DNA from: Methanobacteriota archaeon | Lineage (GTDB): Archaea; Thermoplasmatota; Poseidoniia; Poseidoniales; Poseidoniaceae | NCBI GenBank assembly: GCA_002706065.1 | Contig: PAJM01000037.1 | Coordinates: forward strand, 1 to 51,647 | Direction: 5' to 3' | DNA: 51,647 nucleotides | Part shown: piece by piece, positions 34,941-43,469 of the stretch | Position numbering within the stretch: the stretch's first letter is position 1 | How the letters are laid out: the number at the start of each line of letters is the position of its first letter | Notes under the pieces: generated by a model | The model's input: the letters and a program-made list of their open reading frames with translations, nothing else | Database searches by the model: none | Told to the model about the DNA's origin: nothing | Position numbers and translations under genes: made by a program

Positions 34941-37503
34941 CAGACACGACGTGCTCGGTTGATGGAATTGTGTGATTTTCCAATGGAGGAGAAAACGGCA
35001 CGGGAGTATCGATTGCACCGATAACAACAGGCTGTGCTTCGAGTTGATAGAACGTTGCTTCCAGAATCCGAGATTGAATGGTATGACCAAGTCCTCCATG
35101 CCATTGGCCTTCTTGCAGAATGACAAGACGGCCGGTCTTTTGCACCGACGCAATACAAGATTCTGCATCAAACGGCAACAACGTTCGCAAATCGATGATT
35201 TCAACATCAATTCCGTTCGCATTCAGTTCCTCAGCCGCTTGACCTGCGATGTGAACCATCGCACCCCATGTCACGAGTGTAACGTCATTGCCTTTGCGTA
35301 GGATTGATGCCTTGCCAATCGAATGACGCTCTCCCCGTGCAATGGAAGAATGAACCGAATCCGTGTCGACGTTTTGGTTGATATTGTGACCCCAACCGGT
35401 CTTCCCTCCTCGCAATCCATACAATCCTATGTGTTCAAGGAACAAGACTGGATCATCTAGTTCGGCTGCTTCAATCAACAAATCATAGGCATCTTGGGGA
35501 GTACCCGGAGCGAGGACAACCAATCCAGGATCATTTGCAAACCACGATTCGATCATGTTTGCATGGAATGGACCTGAACGTGTTTTTGCACCAAGCGGAA
35601 CTCGTATCGTCATTGGACAATCAGCACCCCAGCGCCATCGCAACATCGCTGCATTGTTGACTAAAGCATTGAATCCAAGGGCTGCAAAGCCGCCGAATTG
35701 AATCTCAACCATCGGCCGCATACCAGACAGTGCAGCACCTACTCCAGTATGAACAATAATCCCTTCACACAGCGGCATATCAACCAATTTCTCTTGATGA
35801 CCTGCGTTTTTCAGTGCCATATTCATGCCGAATGCACCTGCGACTTCCATGTCTTCACCGATGAAGACACAGTCATCCCCGTAAGAATTGGCGATGTCGA
35901 CCATGGCCTGTTGAATCGCTCTGGCATAGGTCCATCCACCTGATTCGACATAATCGAATGGAGAAAAAGATGCTCTCGATTGGACATCTGTTGCCGAGTT
36001 TATAGAATTGAAATGGTCCTTATGCGTTCTTGCATCATGAAGGGAGGTTACACCTTTTGTGACGGTTTCAGGCTGCGGCCAATCCATGGCCTCAACACTT
36101 TGACGCGCTTCATCGACATGGTTTTGTTCTTCAGATTCCATTTGAGAAAGTTCGTCCTCGGTCACTCCAAGCGTCAACAACAATTCGCGATGGGATGGAA
36201 TCGGGTCTTTATCGGCCCAGTATTCAAGGAGTTCTCGATCGACGTATCCCGGTGGAGTTCCTGTTTCCGAACCGAGGTAAAGATCGTCATGATGATGTGC
36301 ATGTCCGCAACCACGCATCGTTTCTACGTGGATCATGGTTGGTCCTCCGCCCTCAAGACCAAATTCCCTTGCTGTGGCAACACTCGCATGCCATGCAGCT
36401 GGATCTGACCCATCGATGGTCCACGCAGGGAATCCCATCGCTACTGCTTTGTCAGCCCATAATTCAACGCCAGACTGATGCGCTGGTGGAGTGTCAAGGG
36501 CGATTTGGTTGTTTTGAAGAATGTAACAAATCGGCAAACCTCGGGCCCCGGCGAGATTTATCGCCTCCCAGTATTCACCTGAAGAGGAGGCTCCTTCACC
36601 GATGCAAGCAACATGAAATCGATTCAGTGATTGTTTCCATCCAGCAAAAGCAAGACCGGTCAAGGTCGCACTCGCAATCGGAAGAGGGGCGGTTGGAGGA
36701 AGAACACCCACGTGCCATGCCCCAATATGGAGATCTCGTCCACCAGCACCTTCGTGACCACCGTTTTGATTCGAACCCGCTTTACCCATTTGTGCAGCCA
36801 TAACGTCAACAACGGTATCGCCCATGGCCAGTGCCAATCCAACATCTCGAATCATCGGAGCAACCAAATCCCCGTCGTAGCCGTTTCCAGGTGTGTGTGA
36901 TTTGTTCGGTTTATCGGTTCGCTTCAATGCAGTTGCAACTGCAACAACACCTTCTTGCCAGGTTGAGCGAAATCCTTTACCTCCAAAGCGTGAACCATCT
37001 GGAGTTTCCATTCCAGAAAAGAACACCTCTTTGAGATGAGCATCCATGGCACGGGTTCGAGTCATCAACCTCTGCCATTCCAATCGATGTTCCATGGTTG
37101 TCGACATGTAGTAAGCAAGACGGCGCAGACAGAGTCTGAGATCGATGAGAAGGTGAGCCATTCGTCGGTCGAGATGCTCACTAATGCTACGACGAGGCAT
37201 CACTTCTTGCTCGAGAATCGTTGAGATTTTGTGTGTGTTTTGGGCTTCAAAGCCTCGCTTAAACGCATCAACAAATCGTTGACTAAACGTGTGCCATGAG
37301 TCGCCATCGAAGGAATGCTGGCCATCAACATCAAGGTGATCCCAGATGTTTGCGGCAAGGAACACGTGTCCTTCATGACGTTCGGCAAAAAAGCGCATGA
37401 CTTCTGCGCGAGCAGCATCGAAGAGAAGCGGTTGTGTAAATGTCAGAGCTTCACTCGGCGTCCATTCAGCCCCGTGAATCATTGGTTGTGCACCCTGTGT
37501 CAT
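34918..37503 (-). CDS. Fused 2-oxoacid dehydrogenase E1 alpha-beta subunit with N-terminal extension
   Basis: 861 aa from ATG 37503. Residues ~1-140 are an extension without a recognisable domain. Residues ~145-490 are the thiamine diphosphate E1 alpha part, with IGEGASSSGEYWEAINLAG...LQNNQ as the cofactor motif and GCGHAHHHDD in the loop region. Residues ~520-861 are the E1 beta part (FIGEDMEVAGAFG, then CEGIIVHTGVGAALSGMRPM). Enzymes of this type decarboxylate branched-chain 2-oxoacids or pyruvate and need E2 and E3, which are absent here. The unfused heterodimer is the common form, so this is a fusion. Confidence 0.88.
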   Translation of the reverse strand: MTQGAQPMIHGAEWTPSEALTFTQPLLFDAARAEVMRFFAERHEGHVFLAANIWDHLDVDGQHSFDGDSWHTFSQRFVDAFKRGFEAQNTHKISTILEQEVMPRRSISEHLDRRMAHLLIDLRLCLRRLAYYMSTTMEHRLEWQRLMTRTRAMDAHLKEVFFSGMETPDGSRFGGKGFRSTWQEGVVAVATALKRTDKPNKSHTPGNGYDGDLVAPMIRDVGLALAMGDTVVDVMAAQMGKAGSNQNGGHEGAGGRDLHIGAWHVGVLPPTAPLPIASATLTGLAFAGWKQSLNRFHVACIGEGASSSGEYWEAINLAGARGLPICYILQNNQIALDTPPAHQSGVELWADKAVAMGFPAWTIDGSDPAAWHASVATAREFGLEGGGPTMIHVETMRGCGHAHHHDDLYLGSETGTPPGYVDRELLEYWADKDPIPSHRELLLTLGVTEDELSQMESEEQNHVDEARQSVEAMDWPQPETVTKGVTSLHDARTHKDHFNSINSATDVQSRASFSPFDYVESGGWTYARAIQQAMVDIANSYGDDCVFIGEDMEVAGAFGMNMALKNAGHQEKLVDMPLCEGIIVHTGVGAALSGMRPMVEIQFGGFAALGFNALVNNAAMLRWRWGADCPMTIRVPLGAKTRSGPFHANMIESWFANDPGLVVLAPGTPQDAYDLLIEAAELDDPVLFLEHIGLYGLRGGKTGWGHNINQNVDTDSVHSSIARGERHSIGKASILRKGNDVTLVTWGAMVHIAGQAAEELNANGIDVEIIDLRTLLPFDAESCIASVQKTGRLVILQEGQWHGGLGHTIQSRILEATFYQLEAQPVVIGAIDTPVPFSPPLENHTIPSTEHVVSVIRKLME

Positions 37504-37571
37504 GACCCCGCCCCGTATTGGCGAAGGAACACCTTGTTTCAAGGCTATGGATTCAAGACGTTGGGAAAAAC

Positions 37572-38378
37572 TTACTCATCTTCACCGATTGCTTCCTTGA
37601 GGACACGAATTGATATGCGTGTGACAATCACTGTGACGATAACCGTTGCAACTATTCCTAAGAGAAGCAGGAACAGCCCTCCGTTCGATTGCGTTAAGCC
37701 GGCCATTCCTGATTGGCTCAGTGCAATGGAACCAAGTGCGTGGCCATAATACGCATAAATGATGCAATAGACCAGACTTGAAAGATTGGAAAGCATGAAC
37801 ACTCGCAATGACACGGGAGTTGCTGACATGATGTAGTTGAGCCACTCATCAGGAAGAATCGGTGAAAGCCGTACCAACACTGAGATTCGCATCGCATCCT
37901 CTCCCAATGCTGATTCAATGTTCAACATACGCTGATCGTTTCGAATCGCTTCTTGGATTGAATCACGAAACAGCCATCGTCCCAAAACGAAAGCGATGAG
38001 CCCTCCAATCATCGACGCTGCAAAATTGACGAGAACAGCAATCCAGAATGGGAAAATTGCTCCTGCTCCGACCTTGACAAAAGGAGTTGGTAGCAAAAGA
38101 ACGATGGCAAGAGAGAGGGCTATTGCAAACAGAACAGGTGACCAAATTCCAAAGCCCTTGAACCAAGCAATGATTTCAACCGCATCTTGAAACAGAACGT
38201 AACCAGCAATTCCACACAAGACCAATGCCAACAAGCCAAATAACGCTCGCCATTGATACACTCTGACCTTCTGTTGTTTCATTCGCTCAAGATTTTGACG
38301 CCCATCGATGAGATGAAGCTCTGAAGGACGTGGGAGTTGAGAGACAGAGGGCCTTGGAAGTTTCCTCACACCCCTCAC
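37572..38378 (-). CDS. TVP38/TMEM64 (VTT/DedA-like) membrane protein
   Basis: 268 aa with four to six helices. The VTT core LLPTPFVKVGAGAIFPFW, then GGLIAFVLGRWLFRDSI and VLVRLSPILPDEWLNYIMSATPV, is intact: the G-rich re-entrant loop and R-x-x-P motif are typical. VTT proteins are proposed lipid scramblases or undecaprenyl-phosphate flippase relatives. The start GTG 38378 overlaps the upstream stop (GTGA); an ATG at 38282 would remove a 32-residue polar N-terminus. It is translationally coupled to the receiver-domain gene. Confidence 0.85.
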   Translation of the reverse strand: MRGVRKLPRPSVSQLPRPSELHLIDGRQNLERMKQQKVRVYQWRALFGLLALVLCGIAGYVLFQDAVEIIAWFKGFGIWSPVLFAIALSLAIVLLLPTPFVKVGAGAIFPFWIAVLVNFAASMIGGLIAFVLGRWLFRDSIQEAIRNDQRMLNIESALGEDAMRISVLVRLSPILPDEWLNYIMSATPVSLRVFMLSNLSSLVYCIIYAYYGHALGSIALSQSGMAGLTQSNGGLFLLLLGIVATVIVTVIVTRISIRVLKEAIGEDE

Positions 38379-39400
38379 TCCTCTTCTGATTCTGGCAACG
38401 AGGAGAGTACGTCACCCAACATGTCTGTTGCATCCTCAATTCGAGTCATAAGTGTCGTGTCAGCAACAGCCCCGGGACGTCCTAAATCCCACATCAAATC
38501 ATGAACCATTTCTGTGGTTAAGCGAGTCATCCGTAGAACTTGAGGGTCGATTCGTTCCAAGTCATCATCCGGAAGAATTGCAATCTGTTCGGGGGTCTCT
38601 CCGAGTATACCGTCCATCGTCGTTTCAATTTCATTGGCAATCTTTGCTGCTTGTTGCTCAAGAATGGATTCCATCCCACCCTGAGAAACGGGTGTTGATT
38701 GTTCATTGAGATCGCCGAGGGATTTCTTTCGTTTCAAGTCTTCAAAGGACGGCCCCTTTGCATCTCCTGCCTCATCCCCATCCTGAACCAATCGATTGAG
38801 TGCAACGCGCAACAAGTTCGAAAGTTCCGTCGCTTCCAAATCAAGGTCGACTTCCATTCCCTCCTCGCCCATTTGCACAAGAATTTCGTTGATGAACGAT
38901 TCATTGATGCGATCAGGTCCCACCAGTCCTTTGAGCATTGGAAGTGCCCATCCGCCTCCACCTGCCATCACAGCAACGTCGAATGAACCTCCGCCTGTTT
39001 CAAGCGAGACGTCTGCAGGAGGGGGAATGAACTGTTTTCGGCTATGTTTCCATAGTTGATCAATGAGCACTTTCATATCGACGGGTTTTCCGATGACTTC
39101 GTGGATTCCAGCCTTCGCAGCAACCAACATAAAATCAGGCGATGTTGAGCGCGAAAGGAGAACAATGCGACACTTGAACGCAAACTCTGGGTCCCCCATC
39201 AACCGTTGAGCAGCATCGATTGCATCACCCGATTTCCACTCGCCATCAAGGAGAACGACTTCAGGCATCACAGCCAATGCAGTTCCTTCTGCTTGACGTA
39301 ACGTTCCTGCGCGAGTCACTTCAAATCCTTCACGTTCAAGTGTTGATGCGAGAAGGGTACGACGACCCTGATTCTCGTCAGCAACGATGACTTTGCCCAT
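38375..39400 (-). CDS. Receiver-domain (REC) protein with unknown C-terminal region
   Basis: 341 aa. The N-terminal receiver has Asp8/Glu9, phospho-acceptor Asp52 (VVLLDGEW), Ser/Thr at 83-86 (LLSRSTS) and Lys105 (GKPVD). The next ~215 residues form no output domain I recognise; they include an acidic helical part with repeated Asp/Glu and Met, and no DNA-binding signature. It could act by protein contact. A histidine kinase is not seen nearby. The gene overlaps the VTT gene, hinting that the two act together. Confidence 0.78.
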   Translation of the reverse strand: MGKVIVADENQGRRTLLASTLEREGFEVTRAGTLRQAEGTALAVMPEVVLLDGEWKSGDAIDAAQRLMGDPEFAFKCRIVLLSRSTSPDFMLVAAKAGIHEVIGKPVDMKVLIDQLWKHSRKQFIPPPADVSLETGGGSFDVAVMAGGGGWALPMLKGLVGPDRINESFINEILVQMGEEGMEVDLDLEATELSNLLRVALNRLVQDGDEAGDAKGPSFEDLKRKKSLGDLNEQSTPVSQGGMESILEQQAAKIANEIETTMDGILGETPEQIAILPDDDLERIDPQVLRMTRLTTEMVHDLMWDLGRPGAVADTTLMTRIEDATDMLGDVLSSLPESEEE

Positions 39401-39450
39401 GATGACCAGTAGGAAACGAGCGCTCCGGCTCTTTGAACCTCACCCTCGAT

Positions 39451-40605
39451 TTAACCTCGAATGATGTCTTCTGGAGCAATTCGAGCCCATGCCATGATGC
39501 CACCGGTCAGATTGTACATACGCGTCATATCAATTCCAGATTGATTCAGCAACATAATCGCCAGTTGAGAGCGCATTCCACTGCGACAAATAACCACAAC
39601 ATCGCGTTCTTCTGGAACTCTGTCTGCTGCAGTATCAGCAACTTCATGGACAACATGCAAATCAAATGTAGAGAGACGGACCTGCTCCAATTCTCCTTCG
39701 CTTCGAACATCGATGATGAACGGGTTCCATCCGCCCTGTTGTTTTGTTTTCAAATCAGAGACGGTAATGGACTGCATCATGGATTCCCCTGGAACCTCAT
39801 CCTCTTGAACTTGCTGAGGACGTGGAGTGCAATACATTGGATCGTCGAATAGGGCCTGCGCATACCGTAAATCAGTAATCTCTGGTTTTGATTCAAGGGC
39901 TTCAAATTGAAGAGATTGCATGGACATGGATTCAGCATCATAGAGCAGTAACCGACCGATGAGGCTCGGTTCCATTCCCACGATGTACTTGATCACTTCC
40001 GTTGCTTGGATGCTGCCGACAACACCAGGAAGAACACCAAAGACACCAGCTTCTGCACAATTTTGCAAGGCTGATGCAGGTGGTGCCTCTGGGAATAGAT
40101 CACGGTAGCAGCGATTCTGCTTTGTTGAAAAGAACGAAACTTGCCCCTCAAAACGATGGATTGAACCATACACCCAAGGGATGGAGAGTAGAGAACATGC
40201 GTCATCAATAAGATATCGTGTCGGGATGTTATCGGTGCCATCAACAACAATGTCCCAACCTGAAAACAACTCAAGGACATTGTTTGGATTGAGACGTTCT
40301 TTGTATTCAATAATGGTCAAATTTGGGTCGAGCGCAAGCAGTTGTTCTTTGGCTGATTCAACCTTTAATCGGCCAACATCTTCGGTCCGATGAAGAACCT
40401 GTCGTTGCAGATTTGAAATGTCAACACGGTCATCATCAATGATGCCAATGGTACCAATCCCTGCTGCTGCGAGATAGAGAAGAACTGGACTTCCAAGTCC
40501 GCCAGCGCCGACAACGAACACCTTTGCTCTTGCCAACCGTTCCTGCCCTTCAATTCCAACTTGGGGAAGCACAAGATGACGGGCATGCCGTTGCACATCG
40601 ACCAT
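39451..40605 (-). CDS. MoeZ-like ThiF/E1 adenylyltransferase with C-terminal rhodanese domain
   Basis: 384 aa. ThiF part: VVGAGGLGSP (32-40), IIDDDRVDISNLQRQ, then catalytic Cys183 in NCAEAGVFG. Rhodanese part: active Cys340 in VVICRSGMRS. This architecture adenylates and sulfurates a ubiquitin-like sulfur carrier (ThiS, MoaD, SAMP) for molybdopterin, thiamine or tRNA thiolation. The Zn-binding CxxC of MoeB reads CYRD here and the later pair is also absent, as in actinobacterial MoeZ. With a Mo hydroxylase present, a molybdopterin role is plausible. Confidence 0.88.
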   Translation of the reverse strand: MVDVQRHARHLVLPQVGIEGQERLARAKVFVVGAGGLGSPVLLYLAAAGIGTIGIIDDDRVDISNLQRQVLHRTEDVGRLKVESAKEQLLALDPNLTIIEYKERLNPNNVLELFSGWDIVVDGTDNIPTRYLIDDACSLLSIPWVYGSIHRFEGQVSFFSTKQNRCYRDLFPEAPPASALQNCAEAGVFGVLPGVVGSIQATEVIKYIVGMEPSLIGRLLLYDAESMSMQSLQFEALESKPEITDLRYAQALFDDPMYCTPRPQQVQEDEVPGESMMQSITVSDLKTKQQGGWNPFIIDVRSEGELEQVRLSTFDLHVVHEVADTAADRVPEERDVVVICRSGMRSQLAIMLLNQSGIDMTRMYNLTGGIMAWARIAPEDIIRG

Positions 40606-40645
40606 GTCGGTGCGTGTTGCTGCTCAATGAAATAGACATCGTTGC

Positions 40646-41575
40646 TCAATGAGCGTTCTCTTCAAGCCACTTTTCTGCATCCATGGCAGCCTGGCAACCC
40701 ATTCCAGCGGCTGTAATCGCTTGCTTGTAGCGAGTGTCAACCACGTCTCCGGCAGCAAACACGCCATCGATTGAAGTCATGGTGTGGTTTCTGTGAATGA
40801 TGTACCCATTCTCGTCGGTGTCAACTTGACCGGCCAAGAAACCCGTGATCGGTTTGTGACCGATTGCAATGAATGCTCCTGTCGCAGCGATTTCCTCCGT
40901 AGTACCATCTCTTGGATCCTCCAGAACTGCACCCGTAAGTCCCTTCTCGTCACTCAACCATTCCTTGACTTGGCGGAATGTTTTGATCTCAATCTTTGGA
41001 TGATTTGCAGCTCGCTCGTACATGATTGTCGATGCACGGAAGACGTCTCTGCGATGGACGAGGGTCACCTTTGATGCAAATCGTGTCAAGAAAGTTGCTT
41101 CTTCACAGGCTGAATCTCCACCGCCAATGACGAGTACTTCCTCTTCGCGGAAGAAGGCCCCGTCGCACGTAGCACACGTGGAGATTCCTCGTCCTTTTTG
41201 CTCAGCCTCACCAGGTGCATCCAACCAAATTGATTCTGCACCGGTACAGACGATCAGTGAATGTGCAAAGAAATCTTCACCCTCAACCGTGACCTTAAAC
41301 GGCCTTGAAGAGGCGTCAACGGATTCGACGTTCTTGTCCTGCACCTTCAATCCGAATCGTTCGGCTTGTTCACGAAGTTGCATCATCATTTCAGGACCAC
41401 CAATTCCTTCTGGATAGCCTGGGAAATTCTCAATATCGCTGGTAAGCATCAATTGACCACCAGACATGTATCCAGCGAACATAAGTGGCTCCAGCATCGC
41501 TCGAGCAGCATACAAACCGGCAGTATAGCCTGCAGGACCCGAACCGATTATGATGATGTTGTGAACTTCTGACAT
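40646..41575 (-). CDS. trxB: Thioredoxin-disulfide reductase
   Basis: 309-aa low-molecular-weight type. FAD motif GSGPAGYTAG (11-20), redox pair Cys134/Cys137 in CATCDGAFF, NADP(H) motif GGGDSACEEA with VHRRDVFRAS, and a C-terminal FAD motif GVFAAGDVVD. Starts at ATG 41575, since GAGGGTGA lies five bases upstream within a short ATG-initiated lead (41590). Reduces thioredoxin. Confidence 0.93.
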   Translation of the reverse strand: MSEVHNIIIIGSGPAGYTAGLYAARAMLEPLMFAGYMSGGQLMLTSDIENFPGYPEGIGGPEMMMQLREQAERFGLKVQDKNVESVDASSRPFKVTVEGEDFFAHSLIVCTGAESIWLDAPGEAEQKGRGISTCATCDGAFFREEEVLVIGGGDSACEEATFLTRFASKVTLVHRRDVFRASTIMYERAANHPKIEIKTFRQVKEWLSDEKGLTGAVLEDPRDGTTEEIAATGAFIAIGHKPITGFLAGQVDTDENGYIIHRNHTMTSIDGVFAAGDVVDTRYKQAITAAGMGCQAAMDAEKWLEENAH

Positions 41576-41832
41576 TTGACTCACCCTCATGCCAAGACCT
41601 CAATGGACTTGAACATTATCCCTTTGATTTCTCAATCAAGGCGTCCGCTAAACACATATGTATCACCTCATTCGATTGTTTGGCATGAGCAAGAGGTTGA
41701 GCATCCCACGTATTCTACTCGTGGAGCAATGCGTGATGGATGAGAATGAATTGAACACCCATCTGGTAGTCAACAGTGGTTCTACAGAAATCCAGTGACG
41801 CAGCAATGGGTTCATCAAAAGAAACAATGATG
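41576..41832 (+). other. Intergenic region, no gene found
   Basis: About 257 bp between trxB and the methyltransferase, the longest gap in the window. No long ORF fits neighbours (an 81-codon minus-strand frame extends over the methyltransferase end but looks like a shadow). I see no tRNA cloverleaf, riboswitch or strong hairpin. A TATGTGTTT-like stretch near 41656-41666 could be a trxB promoter, but the distance to the start is about 80 bp. Confidence 0.5.
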
Positions 41833-42534
41833 TCACGTTCTCAAGACGAGACAGGTTGCACTGTAATTCCTGAAGAGCCAAGGAAACTGTCGAGGAAAGA
41901 ACATCCATTCCTTCGGCTTGTAGAAGGGCATGAAGATTCGTGCAATGTTCTTGACCAATTCGACTGGTTTGCGGTGATCGTTGCTTGTGATAATTGCCCC
42001 TTCAATCAAGGTCGCATTTGAAAACAACTCAGCAAATTCCTCGACATTTGGACGAAACATTGTATCGATTGGGTCCGGATGGTAAGGAAACTTGTAGGGG
42101 CCTGAGATGAACAAATAGCCATTTTCTGGGATGATTTCTTGCAGAGATTCACAAATCCTCTGTATACTTTCTGTCGGAACATGTTCAAGCATATTCGAGC
42201 AAATGATGGATTTGAAACCCATTGTCTTTAATTTTTCAAGGAATTGAGGATCGGTAACATCACCGACAATGTCAACGCCAGGATTTGCTTTCAAATCAAC
42301 ATTCACGACGTCATGATGTGATTCGCGAGCTTTGCTGAAGATAAACTCCTCAATCCAAGGTTGACGATGTTTTGCAAGCTCTTCGCTTGAACTACCCAGG
42401 TTGAGCAACGGAAACACATCATTCGGGTCGAGCGAATGCATCACATTGCCGATGAATTTTGCCTCTTCGTACAACATGGTGAACCCAATTGCAGATGGCT
42501 GACCCATGCTACATTTTATTTTTGGTTGACCCAT
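41833..42534 (-). CDS. SAM-dependent methyltransferase (class I)
   Basis: 233 aa. A Rossmann methyltransferase core is suggested by LLNLGSSSEE (SAM-binding), VNVDLKANPGVDIVGDVTD (acidic strand 2 end), SIICSNMLEHVP (motif IV region) and a C-terminal helical/aromatic tail. The SAM loop is GSSSE rather than the usual GxGxG, so the core is divergent. Two in-frame ATGs, 42534 and 42507, open the same MGQP motif; either may be used. Substrate unknown. It is divergent from the YdjM-like gene; the starts are only about 10 bp apart. Confidence 0.75.
   Translation of the reverse strand: MGQPKIKCSMGQPSAIGFTMLYEEAKFIGNVMHSLDPNDVFPLLNLGSSSEELAKHRQPWIEEFIFSKARESHHDVVNVDLKANPGVDIVGDVTDPQFLEKLKTMGFKSIICSNMLEHVPTESIQRICESLQEIIPENGYLFISGPYKFPYHPDPIDTMFRPNVEEFAELFSNATLIEGAIITSNDHRKPVELVKNIARIFMPFYKPKEWMFFPRQFPWLFRNYSATCLVLRT
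42514..42523 (+). promoter_or_regulatory. TATA-like box for the YdjM-like gene
   Basis: TTTTATTTTT centred 25-28 bp before ATG 42544. It lies inside the 5' end of the divergent methyltransferase frame if the longer start is used, and predicts a leaderless transcript. Confidence 0.45.
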
Positions 42535-42543
42535 CCTAGAATC

Positions 42544-43077
42544 ATGGATGTTCTTTCACATTGGTTCATGGGGTCTGGTGCGACGAACGGCCGAACAAAA
42601 TTTTGGGTTGCTGGGGTGATGGGTGTCCTTCCAGATCTTCTCGTTTTCGCACCCAATTCCTTCTTTTTGGACGAACGACCTGAGATTACAGATGAAACTG
42701 TGACAGCGGATTTTGGTTGGTACGCTTGGGAGGCATATCAGGTAACACACAGTCTCGTCTGGGCAACGATTGGTTTCCTTTTCACGTGGATTTTGTTCGA
42801 AAAGAAAGGGGTGACGCAACGCTTGTTCACAAACAACGAACTGTCTGCAAAAAGTGCCGCTCTTTGGCTATGGCTACCATGGTTTATCCATATCATCAAT
42901 GACATTCCAACGCATACAGGGAGATTCTTTCCAACACCATTTTTGGCGCCGTTTAGTGACGTCCATTTCGATGGGTATCGATGGAGCACACCTTGGGTTT
43001 GGTTCACAAATCTAGCAATTATCATAGCCATTTGGGGCTATGTGTTCTACAAAAAACGAGCAAAATCAGTCGCTTAA
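42544..43077 (+). CDS. Membrane protein, YdjM-like predicted metal-dependent hydrolase
   Basis: 177 aa from ATG 42544; the open frame to 42436 would overlap the divergent methyltransferase. About four helices. Conserved-looking His/Asp residues: MDVLSHWFMG, GVLPDLLVF, THSLVWA and HIINDIPTHT, the pattern of inner-membrane YdjM/DUF457 proteins. The assignment is moderate. The end overlaps ribH on the other strand by 12 bp. Confidence 0.65.
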   Translation: MDVLSHWFMGSGATNGRTKFWVAGVMGVLPDLLVFAPNSFFLDERPEITDETVTADFGWYAWEAYQVTHSLVWATIGFLFTWILFEKKGVTQRLFTNNELSAKSAALWLWLPWFIHIINDIPTHTGRFFPTPFLAPFSDVHFDGYRWSTPWVWFTNLAIIIAIWGYVFYKKRAKSVA

Positions 43078-43467
43078 GAATGGCCTTAGTGCATCCACAG
43101 CAGCAGTCGCATGCGGACCAATTCGGGGAGCTACGTGGTCGTGAAGAGCACCTGGACCAATGATTCCCAAACCGATTGGTTTGTTGTGAACCAATTGCAG
43201 TTCGAGGATGGTTTTCACAACACTATGGCCCAAAACGAGGCCATGATCGGTTTCGCCCTTCTCGATGATGCCGAGACAAAAGGCGCCCTCGACATCCTCG
43301 TTTGCTAAAACACGGTCCAGAGCAAGCGGGATTTCCATACAGCCCGGGACTCGGATGACATCAACGATGTTGTATCCTAAATCTTCAGCTTGCGAGGTTG
43401 CAATGGTTAGCATTCGTTCGATATCTTCCAAGTGGTACGTTGCGCATACAGCTACAATATTTGTCAT
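43066..43467 (-). CDS. ribH: 6,7-dimethyl-8-ribityllumazine synthase
   Basis: 133 aa, condenses 5-amino-6-ribitylaminouracil with 3,4-dihydroxy-2-butanone 4-phosphate. Motifs RVPGCMEIPLALDRVL and LGIIEKGETDHG (catalytic His75), then GIIGPGALHDH. Short N- and C-termini fit the archaeal/bacterial icosahedral or pentameric enzymes. It starts two bases after ribE and ends the flavin operon. Confidence 0.88.
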   Translation of the reverse strand: MTNIVAVCATYHLEDIERMLTIATSQAEDLGYNIVDVIRVPGCMEIPLALDRVLANEDVEGAFCLGIIEKGETDHGLVLGHSVVKTILELQLVHNKPIGLGIIGPGALHDHVAPRIGPHATAAVDALRPFLSD

Positions 43468-43469
43468 GT

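Noticed and set aside
41663-41908. An 81-codon minus-strand frame past the methyltransferase as a frameshifted continuation
   Set aside because: The methyltransferase ends with a complete fold-like tail and the extra frame shows no likeness to methyltransferase C-termini.
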